Of a DNA stretch of 64,000 nt, positions 9,940-21,099 are shown in pieces. Every line of letters begins with the position of its first letter. Position 1 is the stretch's first letter. Position numbers and translations under genes: made by a program. Where the stretch lies: positions 1 to 64,000 of the forward strand of contig JBBHKE010001167.1 in the NCBI GenBank assembly GCA_037447655.1. Direction: 5' to 3'. The notes under the pieces were generated by a model. The model searched no databases and was not told where the DNA came from. It saw nothing but the letters and a program-made list of their open reading frames with translations. The stretch comes from Zygnema cylindricum (Eukaryota > Streptophyta > Zygnematophyceae > Zygnematales > Zygnemataceae).

Positions 9940-11724
9940 CTAGAACATCCCACCTGCGCGGCCGCCCGGTCCGTTGCAGAAGAGGACAAAGAGAATCCGC
10001 AGCACCGTACCGCCGCCCTCCTGACCTTGTCCGAGAAGTACAGTTTTCCGTACTCTGTGGTCCCCACCTGCGCCACGAACCTCCCCATGTACTCCGCCTC
10101 CGACCCCTCCCAGGCCACCCGCAGCCTCGACCTGCAGAAGAAAAGACAAAACAGAAAAGAAGACAAAAAAAAGGATCAGAAAAAGACAAAACAGGAATTA
10201 GACAAAAAAGAAAGGATCGAAGAAAAAAATGTCAAATTGGTGACCAAATTGACATGGCAGATAAAATAGCTCAGCTAAAAAACCTAAGGAGGGGGGGAGA
10301 GGGGAGAGGGAGAGGGAGGGGGCGGGGAGGAAGAGGGAGAGGGAGAGGGAGAGGGGGCGGGAGGAAGAGGGGGAGAGGGAGAGGGAGAGCGGGAGGAGAG
10401 GAAGAGGGAGAGTGGAGAGGGAGAGATGTATTTAGGAATAAGACTACAATGAAAGGAAGACACAAGCTTGGGAACTAAAATGATTTGTTTTCCTTTCATT
10501 CGATCTGTCACCTCCCCCTCCCCCTCCCCCTCCCCCTCCCCCTTCCCCGGGGGGGGGGGAGGGAGAGGGGGGGGGAGGAAGAGGGGGAGAGGGAGAGGGA
10601 GAGCGGGAGGAGAGGAAGAGGGAGAGTGGAGAGGGAGAGATGTATTTAGGAATAAGACTACAATGAAAGGAAGACACAAGCTTGGGAACTAAAATGATTT
10701 GTTTTCCTTTCATTCGATCTGTCACCTCCCCCTCCCCCCCCCCCTCCCCCCCCCCCCATGAGTCCCTCCACCGCCGCCACCTGTCGCGCTATCATGCACC
10801 CCTTCACTGTGCCCTCTCTCACGCCTGCCACGTGGCAGAGCTCCTCGGGACTCCTCCGGATCCCCGGGGCGGAGGGAAGACGGCAGCCTGCCACGTGGAG
10901 ACACGTCAGCCCCAGTACGGCTCTCTGTACGGCATCCAGACGGCGGCCGCCGGCGCGCCACGTGTCAACCAGAGAGAGGGCGAGGTAGAGGGTAGGGGGG
11001 GGGTAGTCGAGTTTTAAGGCGGCCTGGGGGGGGGGAGGGAGAGAGGGACAGAGGAGGAGAGGTTTTAGAGGGAGAGCGGGAAGATGAAAGGTTGTGAAGG
11101 GGGAGGTGAAGGGAGGGGGAGAGGGAAGGAGATGTAAAGGCAGGAAAGAGAGGGAGAGAGAGAGAGGAGAGACAGAGGGGAAAGAGGGAGAAAGAGAGGG
11201 GAGAGAGCGAGAGGGATAGGAGAGATGTGTGTGAGAGAGAGAGAGAAAGAGAGAGAGAGACAGGGAAAGAGAGAGAGAGGGAGAGAGAGAGGGTGGGGAA
11301 AGACAGGTGCAAAATTATTTGTACTCACATCCGCCATATCCGCCAGCAACATTCGCCTCTCTCTCTCCTCCTCTCCCTCCACCCCTCCCTCCACCCCTCT
11401 CTCTACCCCCAACCCTCCAGCTCCTCCTCTCGCTGCCACGTGTCCTCCCATGAGCACATTATGTCCCATCACTCTCCCTCTCCGAATAAGACAAAATCGA
11501 GATTCTCCGCCTCCGTCACCGACCAGACTTATCCCCCCTGCTGACGTCACTCTCCTCGTTTTGCCAGCTGGCATCCGTACAGGTGTCGGCGCACGAGGCC
11601 TCTTGGGACCACTGGTGACGTCACACGCGTCGTCCGCCGTGGGAGAGGGGGGCAAGAGCTCCAACAGAGGACACGTGGCACAGCTGGCGTCCAGGCTGTC
11701 CCCCATGCCCTCGTGGCCCGCCAT
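9401..11724 (-). CDS. cyclin A/B-type cell-cycle regulator, four-exon model with a damaged or incomplete centre
   Basis: Minus-strand model. Exon 1 is 11724-11329 (132 codons, ATG at 11724, donor gtgagt). Exon 2 runs from 11023 (acceptor ccccag) to about 10758. Exon 3 is 10131-9954 (acceptor ttcttctgcag, donor gcag/gtggga). Exon 4 is 9526-9401 (acceptor tttttgcag, stop TGA). Junctions 1/2 and 3/4 are phase 0. The joined start of the cyclin box reads RRMLLADMAD then LDYPPPTLYLALSLVD, matching the R-x-x-L-(V/A)-D ... P-x-T-L-Y-L-A-x-x-L-x-D pattern of mitotic cyclins. It is followed by AVLGLTCLHVAGCRLP and SPEELCHVAGVREGTVKG, which correspond to helices 3-5. Exon 3 (SEAEYMGRFVAQVGTTEYGK) fits the start of the C-terminal cyclin fold. 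About 10 residues (the usual V-P-T-P helix start) are missing where exon 2 runs into a G/C homopolymer. Exon 4 is weakly conserved. Cyclins bind and activate CDKs in the nucleus. A TFIIB-like cyclin fold is the main alternative. Confidence 0.6.
9615..9937. repeat. (GA)n-rich simple repeat in the last cyclin intron
   Basis: Nearly uninterrupted GA and GGGAGA repeats, longest pure (GA)n at about 9869-9936. On the coding (minus) strand this is a polypyrimidine run upstream of the exon 4 acceptor. Confidence 0.85.
10280..10760. repeat. G/A- and C-rich repeat with a 214-bp direct duplication
   Basis: GGGAGA repeats and C/G homopolymers. 10361-10523 recurs essentially unchanged at 10575-10737 (offset 214 bp), including the non-repetitive segment atgtatttaggaataag to cattcgatctgtcacctcc. 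The tract abuts the point where the cyclin box loses its coding continuity. Confidence 0.85.
11025..11300. repeat. GAGAGG-rich simple repeat in the first cyclin intron
   Basis: Purine-rich on the plus strand, hence a polypyrimidine tract upstream of the exon 2 acceptor on the coding strand. Confidence 0.8.
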
Positions 11725-11776
11725 GCGATGGACACGTGGCAGATCCGCAGGAAGAAAACCTACGATTTGTCGGTAT

Positions 11777-11788
11777 GCGCGGGAAAAA
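11777..11788 (-). promoter_or_regulatory. E2F-type site upstream of the cyclin ORF
   Basis: On the minus strand the sequence is tttttcccgcgc, a match to the E2F/DP consensus TTTSSCGC, 53 bp upstream of the proposed start codon. E2F sites are known in promoters of S-phase and mitotic genes, so the site supports both the strand and identity of the gene. A weaker match (ttcggcgc) is at 11906-11913. Confidence 0.5.
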
Positions 11789-12782
11789 CGCAGGGAGAGG
11801 GTAGACAGTCAAAGTAAAGGGAGAGGCGGAGGGGAGGGAGAGAGAGAGGGGGGGAGAGGGAAGGAGAGAGAGAGGGTTGAGCTGAGCCCTAGTGTTTACT
11901 TTTGGTTCGGCGCTTTACTGCGGTTTGTCGCATGCGGTCAAACAATAAAAGGAGCGAGAAAAACCGATGGACTCCGCGACTTCCGCGTCCCGAAAACGCG
12001 GAGCCGTCCGATGCTTCCGGCCGGTAAGATGACGACATCGGGCGGCTGAGCGCGCCGCCGGGCGGTCCGCGACAAGGACAGCCGTCGGACGTCGTCTGCT
12101 GCATCGCACGTGCGACATGTGCGAAGCCGGTTCAGAATATACCCCGTGGCCCGACTCTCGCCAGATTCGGATTCACGAGCGATTGAACGAGACGCGCCGG
12201 GGGATGCTATGTGTGTCGGCAGATGACGACAGGCGTGGTGGGAATGGAGACGTGGGTTCGCCGAGGGCTCCGCATGCGACACATGTCGTACAGTTGTCGC
12301 ATATGTCGTGGCGTTTCCCGAGAGCTCGAAGTACGGTTCTCCGGTGATAAGGCGCGGAAGAGGTGGAATTAAAAAAGAATCAAACACGGCACGCAGAGAG
12401 GGTTTTGCGGGATTCTATTGGTACCACCGAGAGGATAAAGCTGTACGGATGGACGCGTCTCGCGCGTGCGAAAATACGCAAGAATCTGGCAAGCACTCGA
12501 GAGTGCGAGAGGAAATGACTTAAGGGAAAAGTACATGCCGGCCGATTTTAATCCGTTCATTGATAAAGTCCATATGTACGTTCAGCGGAGACCGTACATT
12601 TTATAAAGTCTTCGCTGAGATCTCCGTGCTCCTGGAATTCAGAGTCGTACACAAGAATAAATGTGGAAGATTCTACCCATATTATTCGGCAAGGACAGCG
12701 TGGCAAATCCACAAATTCCGTCGAGGAATATCAAGCGGTAGAGATTCGATGACGCAAGCGATTGGAAATCGAACTATCATTT
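11789..12782. other. GC-rich upstream region of the cyclin gene
   Basis: CpG-rich from about 11880 to 12360, with several cgacatgtg / atgtcg words (12108-12122, 12275-12308). Probably promoter and 5' flank. 12560-12782 has a 74-codon ORF that ends at the Harbinger-like terminus and is not recognisable. No gene called. Confidence 0.35.
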
Positions 12783-12970
12783 AGGGTACGTCCCCATGTA
12801 ATCAGTACTTTGATAAAGTATTTTGGACTGTAGTGAAGATTCTCCGTACTACTTTGAAGAGCGTCCCTATATGCGAAAATGAAATCGGAACTTTGAAATG
12901 TGACGATTGTAGACGTAGGTACAACCTGTGACGATTGAAGCCGACATTCGATATTCGTCGTACGGATGAG
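12783..12970 (+). repeat. one end of a Harbinger-like element (truncated)
   Basis: Starts gggtacgtccccatgtaatc directly after TTA. It matches, reverse-complemented, the right end of the element 44966-46967 for over 150 bp. The partner terminus is not found downstream, so the copy is truncated. Confidence 0.55.
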
Positions 12971-13009
12971 CTCACAACCAGTAACGAGAGAGGTTCTCAG
13001 GATATTTAC

Positions 13010-13428
13010 TAAAAAAAGGAAAATCTTTATTACAGAAAGTGCGATGGAAAAACCATCGAGGTACAAAGGGGGTAAAAACTTGACCAGATGCACTGCACCA
13101 GGATGTATGTTTCTGCAACGGAACATATTTTATAAATATTTCGACCAATTTCCTTTCTTCAAGCAGAAAATCGAGAAAACCAGGATCCAGCCATTCGAAT
13201 CATGCCACGAGCGCTCTAACGGCGTAATTTTAGACAATGTGTGACGCTACGTACAGTAAAATCAGGCGCTGTCGTTTAGGCGTTTAATCACTTCGATAAA
13301 ACGGTCAACAACGGTATTGAGCCTAAAAAAAAAAAACCCTTAGAAACCCTAAAAGTTAAGCATAAACTAATCAAAAATCACACGCCACCTGTGTCCGTTA
13401 TAATCTGAAATAATCACTAAAATAATGC
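13010..13428 (-). repeat. LINE 3' end fragment and unassigned flank
   Basis: About 13012-13085 reverse-complemented resembles the LINE 3' end, including the hairpin gatggtttttccatc and the preceding cccctttgtacc. The remainder to 13428 shows no feature. Confidence 0.45.
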
Positions 13429-15095
13429 CATAGAGGTACCAAACGTACGGATTTTCACTTTTTTACGAATATGCGTTAATTTTTTATGATTTTGAAATTT
13501 TCGTTAAATTCGTCTACTTTCCGTGTACGGAAAATGTACGAGCAAAACGTACGAAATTCTCAAAAAAAGGTTGAAAGTACACCGTGAATCGCTATTAAGT
13601 TTAAGAAATCGATACGTCTTCCCATGTTTTTAGGGTAGCCGCGAAAGTCTGTGTTCACATAATCGACTCCTGAACATGTGAGAACAAGTAAGCGCTATTT
13701 TCCTTCGTCTTAATGACTTGGAATCAAATCTGCGTATGGTTTTCTGTGCGACGCACTCAATTTCCATTGTCGACGCCTTTATCTGACACTTATTTTGTAC
13801 AACTGTAAAAGAAATTACAAGCTTTAGTACGGAATGACACATTTCGTGCTATACTATTTAAAAACATTCGAAATTAGTAACTAACGCTATTTAAACAGTA
13901 CCAATATCTGAGTACGCTTTTCCGTGCGACGCACTCAATTTTCCCTGTCGACGCCGTTACCTGGCACATATTTTGTACATCTGTACGAAATAAAGAGTAG
14001 TTTTACTACGAAATGACACATTTCGTACATAATACTATCTTAAAATATGCGATGCGAGGCCAGCGGAAGCCGCGAGAAAATCTTTGACGGAAGATATAAT
14101 AAAATACCCGGTACTTTTATACATGAGCACATAATTAAATATTTTTTATTTTTTATTTTATTATGAAGTCAAAGCCGGTCAACGCATTTTTTTTTTTTTT
14201 TGCTTTTGTTCCGTGCGCATATATCATTATTTTTTCGACGTTTCATGCGTGCGTTTAAAACGCTTGGTAACGCACGCATGAAACGTCGAAAAAATAATGA
14301 TATATGCGCACGGAACAAAAGCAAAAAAAAAAAAAAATGCGTTGACCGGCTTTGACTTCATAATAAAATAAAAAATAAAAAATATTTAATTATGTGCTCA
14401 TGTATAAAAGTACCGGGTATTTTATTATATCTTCCGTCAAAGATTTTCTCGCGGCTTCCGCTGGCCTCGCATCGCATATTTTAAGATAGTATTATGTACG
14501 AAATGTGTCATTTCGTAGTAAAACTACTCTTTATTTCGTACAGATGTACAAAATATGTGCCAGGTAACGGCGTCGACAGGGAAAATTGAGTGCGTCGCAC
14601 GGAAAAGCGTACTCAGATATTGGTACTGTTTAAATAGCGTTAGTTACTAATTTCGAATGTTTTTAAATAGTATAGCACGAAATGTGTCATTCCGTACTAA
14701 AGCTTGTAATTTCTTTTACAGTTGTACAAAATAAGTGTCAGATAAAGGCGTCGACAATGGAAATTGAGTGCGTCGCACAGAAAACCATACGCAGATTTGA
14801 TTCCAAGTCATTAAGACGAAGGAAAATAGCGCTTACTTGTTCTCACATGTTCAGGAGTCGATTATGTGAACACAGACTTTCGCGGCTACCCTAAAAACAT
14901 GGGAAGACGTATCGATTTCTTAAACTTAATAGCGATTCACGGTGTACTTTCAACCTTTTTTTGAGAATTTCGTACGTTTTGCTCGTACATTTTCCGTACA
15001 CGGAAAGTAGACGAATTTAACGAAAATTTCAAAATCATAAAAAATTAACGCATATTCGTAAAAAAGTGAAAATCCGTACGTTTGGTACCTCTATG
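13429..15095. repeat. large palindrome, two ~827-bp inverted arms with a 13-nt spacer
   Basis: Left arm 13429-14255 and right arm 14269-15095 are reverse complements with no mismatch noticed in the stretches compared; the spacer is taaaacgcttggt (14256-14268). A 70-codon ORF appears once on each strand as a mirror copy. Words identical at 19 of 20 positions to the MITE-A terminus (tacaccgtgaatcgctatta) lie in both arms at 13578 and 14946, facing outward. The spacer with its edges (tttaaaacgcttggta) recurs just outside the right arm at 15096-15111. It could be a foldback transposon, an inverted duplication or an assembly artefact. Confidence 0.9.
13695..14050. repeat. imperfect tandem duplication inside each palindrome arm
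   Basis: Two diverged units of about 180 bp. Both contain a gtgcgacgcactcaat word, gtcgacgcc(t/g)tta, ttttgtaca(a/t)ctgta and gaatgacacatttcgt (second unit gaaatgacac). Mirror copies lie at about 14474-14829. Confidence 0.7.
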
Positions 15096-15700
15096 TTTAA
15101 AACGCTTGGTACCTCTATGCGACATACCGATACGCCGTACAGAATCGAACCGTGTGTAATGTGGATTCCGGTAATGCGCGAATGGTTTGTCGGTTTGTCC
15201 GCTACCCTGTTATTTCGGTCGATGCAAATGGTCATGATGTAAGAGTTCGACCATATGTACGGATAGGTCAGATTACAATATTACATACATAATTTGTTTA
15301 AGTGCAAGTGGAGAGTTCTGATTCGCTGTTGAGATTCAATATTTTTTTTAATTGGACTTTGGTCTTTGGTTCTATCGACCTGTCTTCCCAACTAACATAT
15401 TTCCGAAAAACAAAACTGGTCTATGGACAGTCACTGTAGCCATCGAAAAGAGCCGGATTCCAAGTGAAGTTTCTGACGTGGCCACGTGTTGAAGGAGAGA
15501 CTTCGGTACGCCGCGGCCGCTGACATTTTTTATTGATTACGATTTTATCTGAATAAAATACACATCATTTCGCTCGTGTATGAATAATACTTCCAGATTT
15601 TCATATATTTATATGAAACTCCGTACAGACTTTCCAGTACCCTTTAAAGTCGTAGCATTCCAATATTACTGTTACTGTCATTGAATAATCAAACATTGTG
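15096..15700. other. no gene seen
   Basis: A 25-bp near-repeat (ggtacctctatg twice, 15084-15095 and 15109-15120) marks the right edge of the palindrome. The rest has no coding or repeat signal I can support. Confidence 0.4.
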
Positions 15701-15708
15701 CATTCAAC

Positions 15709-16072
15709 CGTAGTTCAAAAGTAGGCGTTTTTATGGTAGGCCTTTGGTCGGCGCCTTTATCGTAAGTTGTGTTATGGGCTTTTCATGTGATCTTCTTAGA
15801 TCGCTAATTTGATCAGCGACCGTCCGATCGTCCGAATCTGACGGTTTAAATAAAAAATAGCTCAAAACTCACAAACAAAAATAAAATGTTTGAATGTTTT
15901 TCAAAATTTAGACATGACGTTTAATTCTCTATCAATCGATGTGCAACTCAACCCTGTTACTTTTTTTTTTCATTTTGCGACCAATACAATATGGGTCTTA
16001 AGGTCATATTGTATGTTTTTGCGTACAATAGGCATATTGTATGGGCCTACTTTCACCTACTTTTGAACTATG
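15709..16072. mobile_element. hAT-type MITE (family M), copy 1
   Basis: 364 bp. Termini cgtagttcaaaagtagg and cctacttttgaactatg form the TIR, flanked by a perfect 8-bp duplication cattcaac (15701-15708, 16073-16080). An 8-bp duplication is characteristic of hAT transposons. No transposase. Internal sequence contains self-complementary blocks around aatatgggtcttaaggtcat and atcggacggtc. Confidence 0.85.
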
Positions 16073-16080
16073 CATTCAAC

Positions 16081-17657
16081 ATCCCCTAGAAATCGACATT
16101 GGTCATTAGCATATTTTACAAGTATCCGATCTTGATATTGATTACGATTTTCATTCTGCAACAAAAAAATAAAATACATTTTACATAGAAATACATTCTA
16201 TATTCGGCAATAATCATGAATTTATCACAAGATCGCAGACATGATATAACACCAACATTTAGCATTGTACATTAAAAAACATTCAAGAAATTTGGTAGTG
16301 ATCGTCGTATTTAAGGAATTCAACGTTTACTTTCAAACCATGTTATATTATCCCCCTTATCAAAAGCTAATATTTAAAACTTGACAGTTAAAACAACTCC
16401 AACAAACTCAACATTTAATGGTTAACCTTGTTTAAAAAGAAAAAGCACCAATCACATTTTTTGGTTAAAAGTACAATACTCGTCGTTCTTTTACCATTGG
16501 ACACGGTGTAATTATATTATATAAATAATTGAATGTTCGTATAGCGTTGGTCAACTTCCTTTCACATCATGTTATTTTTTCATTATTGGTTATAGTCAAA
16601 CTATCAACACAAAATGTTAATCAAGCTATGACATTTATAAATTACTAACACCCATAATATCAATATAATTAATTTAAAATCGTACCTGGATCTTTTTTTG
16701 TCTAAAATATATCGTGTCAAAAATTTATATCACTTACCTTTTGTACACAAGTTTTTCTTTCGATGAATATGAAAATGGAGTTAACAAAACCACCCACATG
16801 GTATATTTATAACCACTACAATCCTACCTACAAGCTTTTATTATGAGGTTGTTCGACGTAATCGTCCGCCATATAACTTTCGACCAATCTTCTCTTTCCA
16901 TAAATGCTCTTTACATACTAAACAATAGTATGTGTCCACCTTAAGTATACATATATATATGGGAGTTTGTCATGTCTTATTAGTTGTTGCACTTGTAATG
17001 GTACATCATTTGTCGAGCTTATTGCGCACGTCGTTTTCGAGCTACAAAGTACCTTGCATGTAGCCTCGTTCGAAAACACGCGTTTTAAACCTTTGTTGGT
17101 CCTCTAGAGACAGGTTACGACCAGAGGCATCGAAAGAGCTGACATTTTTTCAAGGCGGCGTTGAGGATAAATTTTTTTCCAGTATGACTCACAACTACAT
17201 ATACTTATCATATTATGAGCACCTTATTGATTTTGCCATCATATATTTTCCATATTGTCCCTTTCACCATGTCATAAATGTCCAGATATAAAATTTGTTA
17301 ACAAAAATAATAAAAAAAGGTAAAATGTGACATTGTGGAACACAATTTTCCACGATGTAATAACGTGGCCGCTATTTAAGTTAACATCACCAAGGAAATC
17401 TTACGAATTTAACACTAATCACTTTTGAGAAGCAACCTTGTGCATTAAGTAACTACTTTGGAATGTCACTTTATAAGAGAAACAACGCATAAAGTTTCAT
17501 GAATCACTCTTGAGGGTCCCCTGACTATAAATGATGGGATTGAACCAAAGGCTTTCGCAAATCCCTCAATCAAAAAATTTCCTATTTCAAGAGGATAATA
17601 AAAGATTTGATAAAAGGCAAAACGCCCTATATTAAAGAGGGTTGAAGGGCACGGAGT
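16081..17657. other. AT-rich intergenic sequence
   Basis: No coding signal and no recognisable element ends. A 63-codon minus-strand reading (TLFNIGRFAFYQIFYYPLEI region, about 17466-17655) is unrecognised and runs into the gypsy LTR; it is not called as a gene. Confidence 0.4.
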
Positions 17658-17662
17658 TCTTC

Positions 17663-19511
17663 TGTAAAACGGACAAAAATAAACACCACAATACACCACA
17701 ATACACAGCGGAAAGCTCCAAGGATCTTCCCGTAGCAACAACAAGAGCACACAGCAATGAAAGACAAGGTTGCGCTTCATTACTCAGGAGGAGATTACAA
17801 CATTCAGCGCTCGCTGCGAAGGTCTACTCAAAGAACGTCCTGCTGACTAGGCCTACTTCACTATTTAAAGTAACTAGCTGGTACTCAACCTAGTACTGTA
17901 CAACTGTACACGTGGACCTTCACGGTCAACCGAGAAAAATCTTAAAATATCCTTCTAAAACAATACCGTTCTATCTACATTCCGCGGCATTGCTAAACTG
18001 CTGAGCTGTGTTGGTTTGCTGCACTGCTATGCTGCTATTGTTGTCCATAGCCTATTTCAGCCATGGATTACTCACGGAAAACACCCACAGACTACCCCAA
18101 ACCAGCTGTGTTTCAGACAACACAGATTACTCCACAATATTAAAAAGCACCTCAAACTGCACCAGTATGCAGTATGTACTCGACACTATAACTTCCCAAA
18201 GTTACAGCATGATCCACAAATGAATCCTAAAGATATGAGCTCCAGAGTTTCCCAAAAACAGGTGACCGCTTTCAAACTAACCAAGTAAATCTCTCACAGA
18301 ATTCTACAGAAACAGCAAAACAGAATGAAACTACACAACAATATAGTTTCTATATCATAAAACATCCACACAAAGTTTCATATCAAGATATCATTCAGAT
18401 TGATCACACTGACAGGTCAAAGATGCAGAAAAACAGTCTGCCGTTACTTTGATAAACTCAGTTGATAATCAAAATAAAACTAAGTCCTACAAGTTTATAC
18501 TCACAAAGTTATCTACTAAGACCTAACCAATAAAATAGCTACACGTGTAATTAAGTAATGTACAAATACAGACAATGTACGTCAACGGTACGTTTACTGT
18601 AGCGGAGGTGCGTCCAAACCCTAATTATGACTTTTATCTAATTTCACTATTGCAACACTAAAAACTAATTCACTACATACAAATTAGAGTTGTTTCAGAT
18701 ATTTACAAATACGAGCCGTACATGAATTGTGCAACTTGCTTAGTCAGCAAATAGTGAGTCCGTCCAAACGGCTGTAAGCGTCCGTACAACTCAACTTCGA
18801 ATTTGCGGATCGTCGTTAGATGTAGAGTAAATCTTAGCAGGGATTGACACGCGCCCAGTAACTTTGTCCGAATGTGGTCCCACTTCGAATTGAGTCCGTC
18901 GACTCGATTCGTATCCGTTTTTGTTGCGTGTGTCAGCATAGGTCACATAAGTCCAACCGAGTGTGGTCATGTGGTACGAAGCACCTGAGCGCGTACGTCG
19001 TGCTTCGTCACTTATGGTCCCGCGTGAATCGTGTCCGTCGACACGATTCCAATCAACGGTCATTACGGCAGACCGTACCATATATTTCCTTTAAATGTGA
19101 TTTAGATGATGTCCGTCTGATTATGCAAATCCATTTGTCCGATGTACGACGCGTGTAAATGGTCGTTGGGACTTTTCCGTAAAACCTGTATAATCTTTGA
19201 CTGCCGACACGTGTCTCTGCAGAATTACAACATACTCAAGACTACTTCTGCTACTATCATACTATATATGGTAAGTATTACATCATGCTTCCCAAAAATA
19301 TTATAAGTCGTAAAAGTCTCCCCTCACAGCCTCATCTACTGAGGACTAAAACTTTCAAATTACAACAGCTACGCTACTAAGTAGCTACGCCGCTAAGTTG
19401 CTACGATACTATGTTGCGCTCGTCTTGAATCGCAGCTGCGCTGCTCTGACACCGCAACAATAGCAGCCCAGTTGCTAGCTATTAACTACCCAACTCTGTA
19501 ACCCTGTTATA
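17663..19511 (-). repeat. G1 3' LTR (interrupted)
   Basis: Matches the right LTR at 41194-41708 over 17663-18038 and 19368-19511. The middle is replaced by a 1.3-kb insertion. Trinucleotide-like gctacgctgctaag repeats lie near the inner end. Confidence 0.85.
18039..19367. mobile_element. probable solo LTR, unassigned family, inside the G1 LTR
   Basis: The 1,329-bp insert starts tgttgtcc and ends attacaaca, giving a TG...CA structure with short inverted ends. It is flanked by gctat/gctac, a 5-bp duplication with one difference. No coding sequence. Rich in cgtac words. Confidence 0.55.
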
Positions 19512-19589
19512 GTGCCTACCACTAGGGCTTCAGCGTCCCGCTAAACCCTACTGGCTCAGGGAAACTGCAACTGCCGGAGTATGCCCTAC

Positions 19590-20835
19590 GTCTCTTCACA
19601 GTACTCCTCGAACTCGTAACGCAAGGTGCCGAGTTGGTTTTGGAGCCGCTCACATCAGGTCTCCAGCAACGCAATATGATGGTCTGCTGCTGCCAAATGT
19701 CTCCGAGTGATTCGCTCTCGAACTTGGTCCTCCCATTCCTCCAGTACAGCCTCTGGTCCCTCGAGTTGCGGCGGAATGCCCGCTTGTGCAGGCTCCTCGG
19801 GTGCCGGAATTTGGGGCGCTTCGAGTTATGCGAGTGGCTGTGCCTCTTCCGCCTCTGTTTCAGTCGATTCCCACCGAGGTACCTTCCTTAGCTTGAAGGA
19901 CGCATGTTTCTTGGCACCTCGGGCCCGCTGCAGAGCGTTTTTCCGGGCTAGCTTGATTGCCCATACCTCAGGTGTAACCTCTGCCCGAGAGATGATGTCA
20001 TGGAGGCGGACATCCCACGGGTGATAATGGCGAAGTAACACGGGAACATCCACCCTGTAGCGGTAGTTATTGTCAACCACTTCCACAAGCGGCAGGGCAT
20101 GGGGGTTAAGCTGCACATAACCCTTGTGATTGTTCCCGAGGTCCTTTGTCCTCATAAAATTCGAGGCCGGGTGTGATGGTACGCTGGTGAGGATAAAGAT
20201 AGGATCCATAGGCTTTCCAGTACGCCATTCCTCGGGCCACTCTGCTGGATCCCAATAAAAACGCTTCTCTAAGCTGAAGGTGAGATCCGGATGTCGTGTG
20301 TCAACAAAGAGTGGAAAGAGGTAATCCAGGACTTCTTCTCCCTTTTCACTCTCTTTGTCTGTGTCGCTTGATCTCCTCGAAGAAGGAACATATCGTCACC
20401 GTTGGGGTACTATGCTTCCGCCTTCTTTTTCGCGCTTTCAGACGACTGCACATTAGCGGTACTCTCCTTGTTGGGGTCCCTCATCACCTCCAGATCCGAG
20501 GCGCGCTCCTCAATAAGCGGAGGTGTTGGTTCCTCTTCCGGTTCCTCCGCGTCCGAGAGCTCATGGTCTTCCTCATCCTCTTGATCTCCCTCTTGGAGTG
20601 GGTGGTATTAAGGGTCTTGTGATTTTTTCGACCCCTCCCCTCCACTGGTCTCTGCTGGCCTTGGCTCGCTACTGGCTGTTTCTTCCGGTTCCAACTCCGC
20701 TTCTACCTCCCTCCTCTGATCTGCCTCTACCATGGCCTTCGCCGCCACTAACAGTCTATCGGGACGAGGCACATCTCCTTGCCCCACAAGTACCGGTCTC
20801 CTCCTCTTTGGTGGTGGGGAGAATGACAACGCCAT
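19590..20835 (-). pseudogene. extra ORF of G1 between pol and the 3' LTR (function unknown)
   Basis: Reading on the minus strand from the ATG at 20835: MALSFSPPPKRRRPVLVGQG, a basic patch like a nuclear localisation signal. A Glu-rich stretch follows, then after one stop a second acidic stretch (EDEEDHELSDAEEPEEEPTP). After a frame change it reads EVLDYLFPLFVDTRHPDL, FYWDPAEWPEEWRTGKPMDP, VVDNNYRYRVDVPVLLRHYH and WAIKLARKNALQRARGAKKH. Continuous protein-like sequence over ~400 codons in the sense orientation shows a real third ORF now broken by mutations. Some plant gypsy lineages carry extra sense ORFs here, but I do not recognise this protein. Confidence 0.55.
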
Positions 20836-21099
20836 GGATGCTGTCGTGTAGGACAATTCATGTAATTTTAGAAGTGAAGATAAGCTGGCTGTGCGGAGTG
20901 AAGCACTCTCTAAACTGCTTGGACTAGGCTGGTCGCGAGGGCGGATGGCGGCTTTATCAAACAAGGTTGAGGGTTTCACGTTTGGACTCTGCAAAGCGTC
21001 GGAGCGTGCGAGGGTATCGCAGCGTCCAACATTTATAAAACTGCGCTGCTGCAGCGAAACCGAGGGTTCGTTGTCACCAATGTGGTGAAACACAATTGC

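Noticed and set aside
10280-10760. CRISPR-like or satellite array
   Set aside because: There are only two copies of a 163-bp block plus simple repeats; no regular spacer structure.
10770-11023. TFIIB-like protein identity for the minus-strand gene
   Set aside because: The SPEELCHVAGVREGTV segment first looked like a TFIIB cyclin repeat. The preceding P-x-T-L-Y-L-A-x-x-L-x-D and the joined R-x-x-L motif fit mitotic cyclins better. It is kept only as an alternative.
9100-11310. Long ORFs rich in L/S/P or R/E on both strands
   Set aside because: They come from CT/GA simple repeats. Only the exon frames joined in the cyclin model show non-repetitive, family-like sequence.
16081-17662. Possible host exon ending SIPSFIVRGPSRVIHETLC
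   Set aside because: Open for only 63 codons, stop immediately upstream across the reconstructed empty site, no family resemblance.
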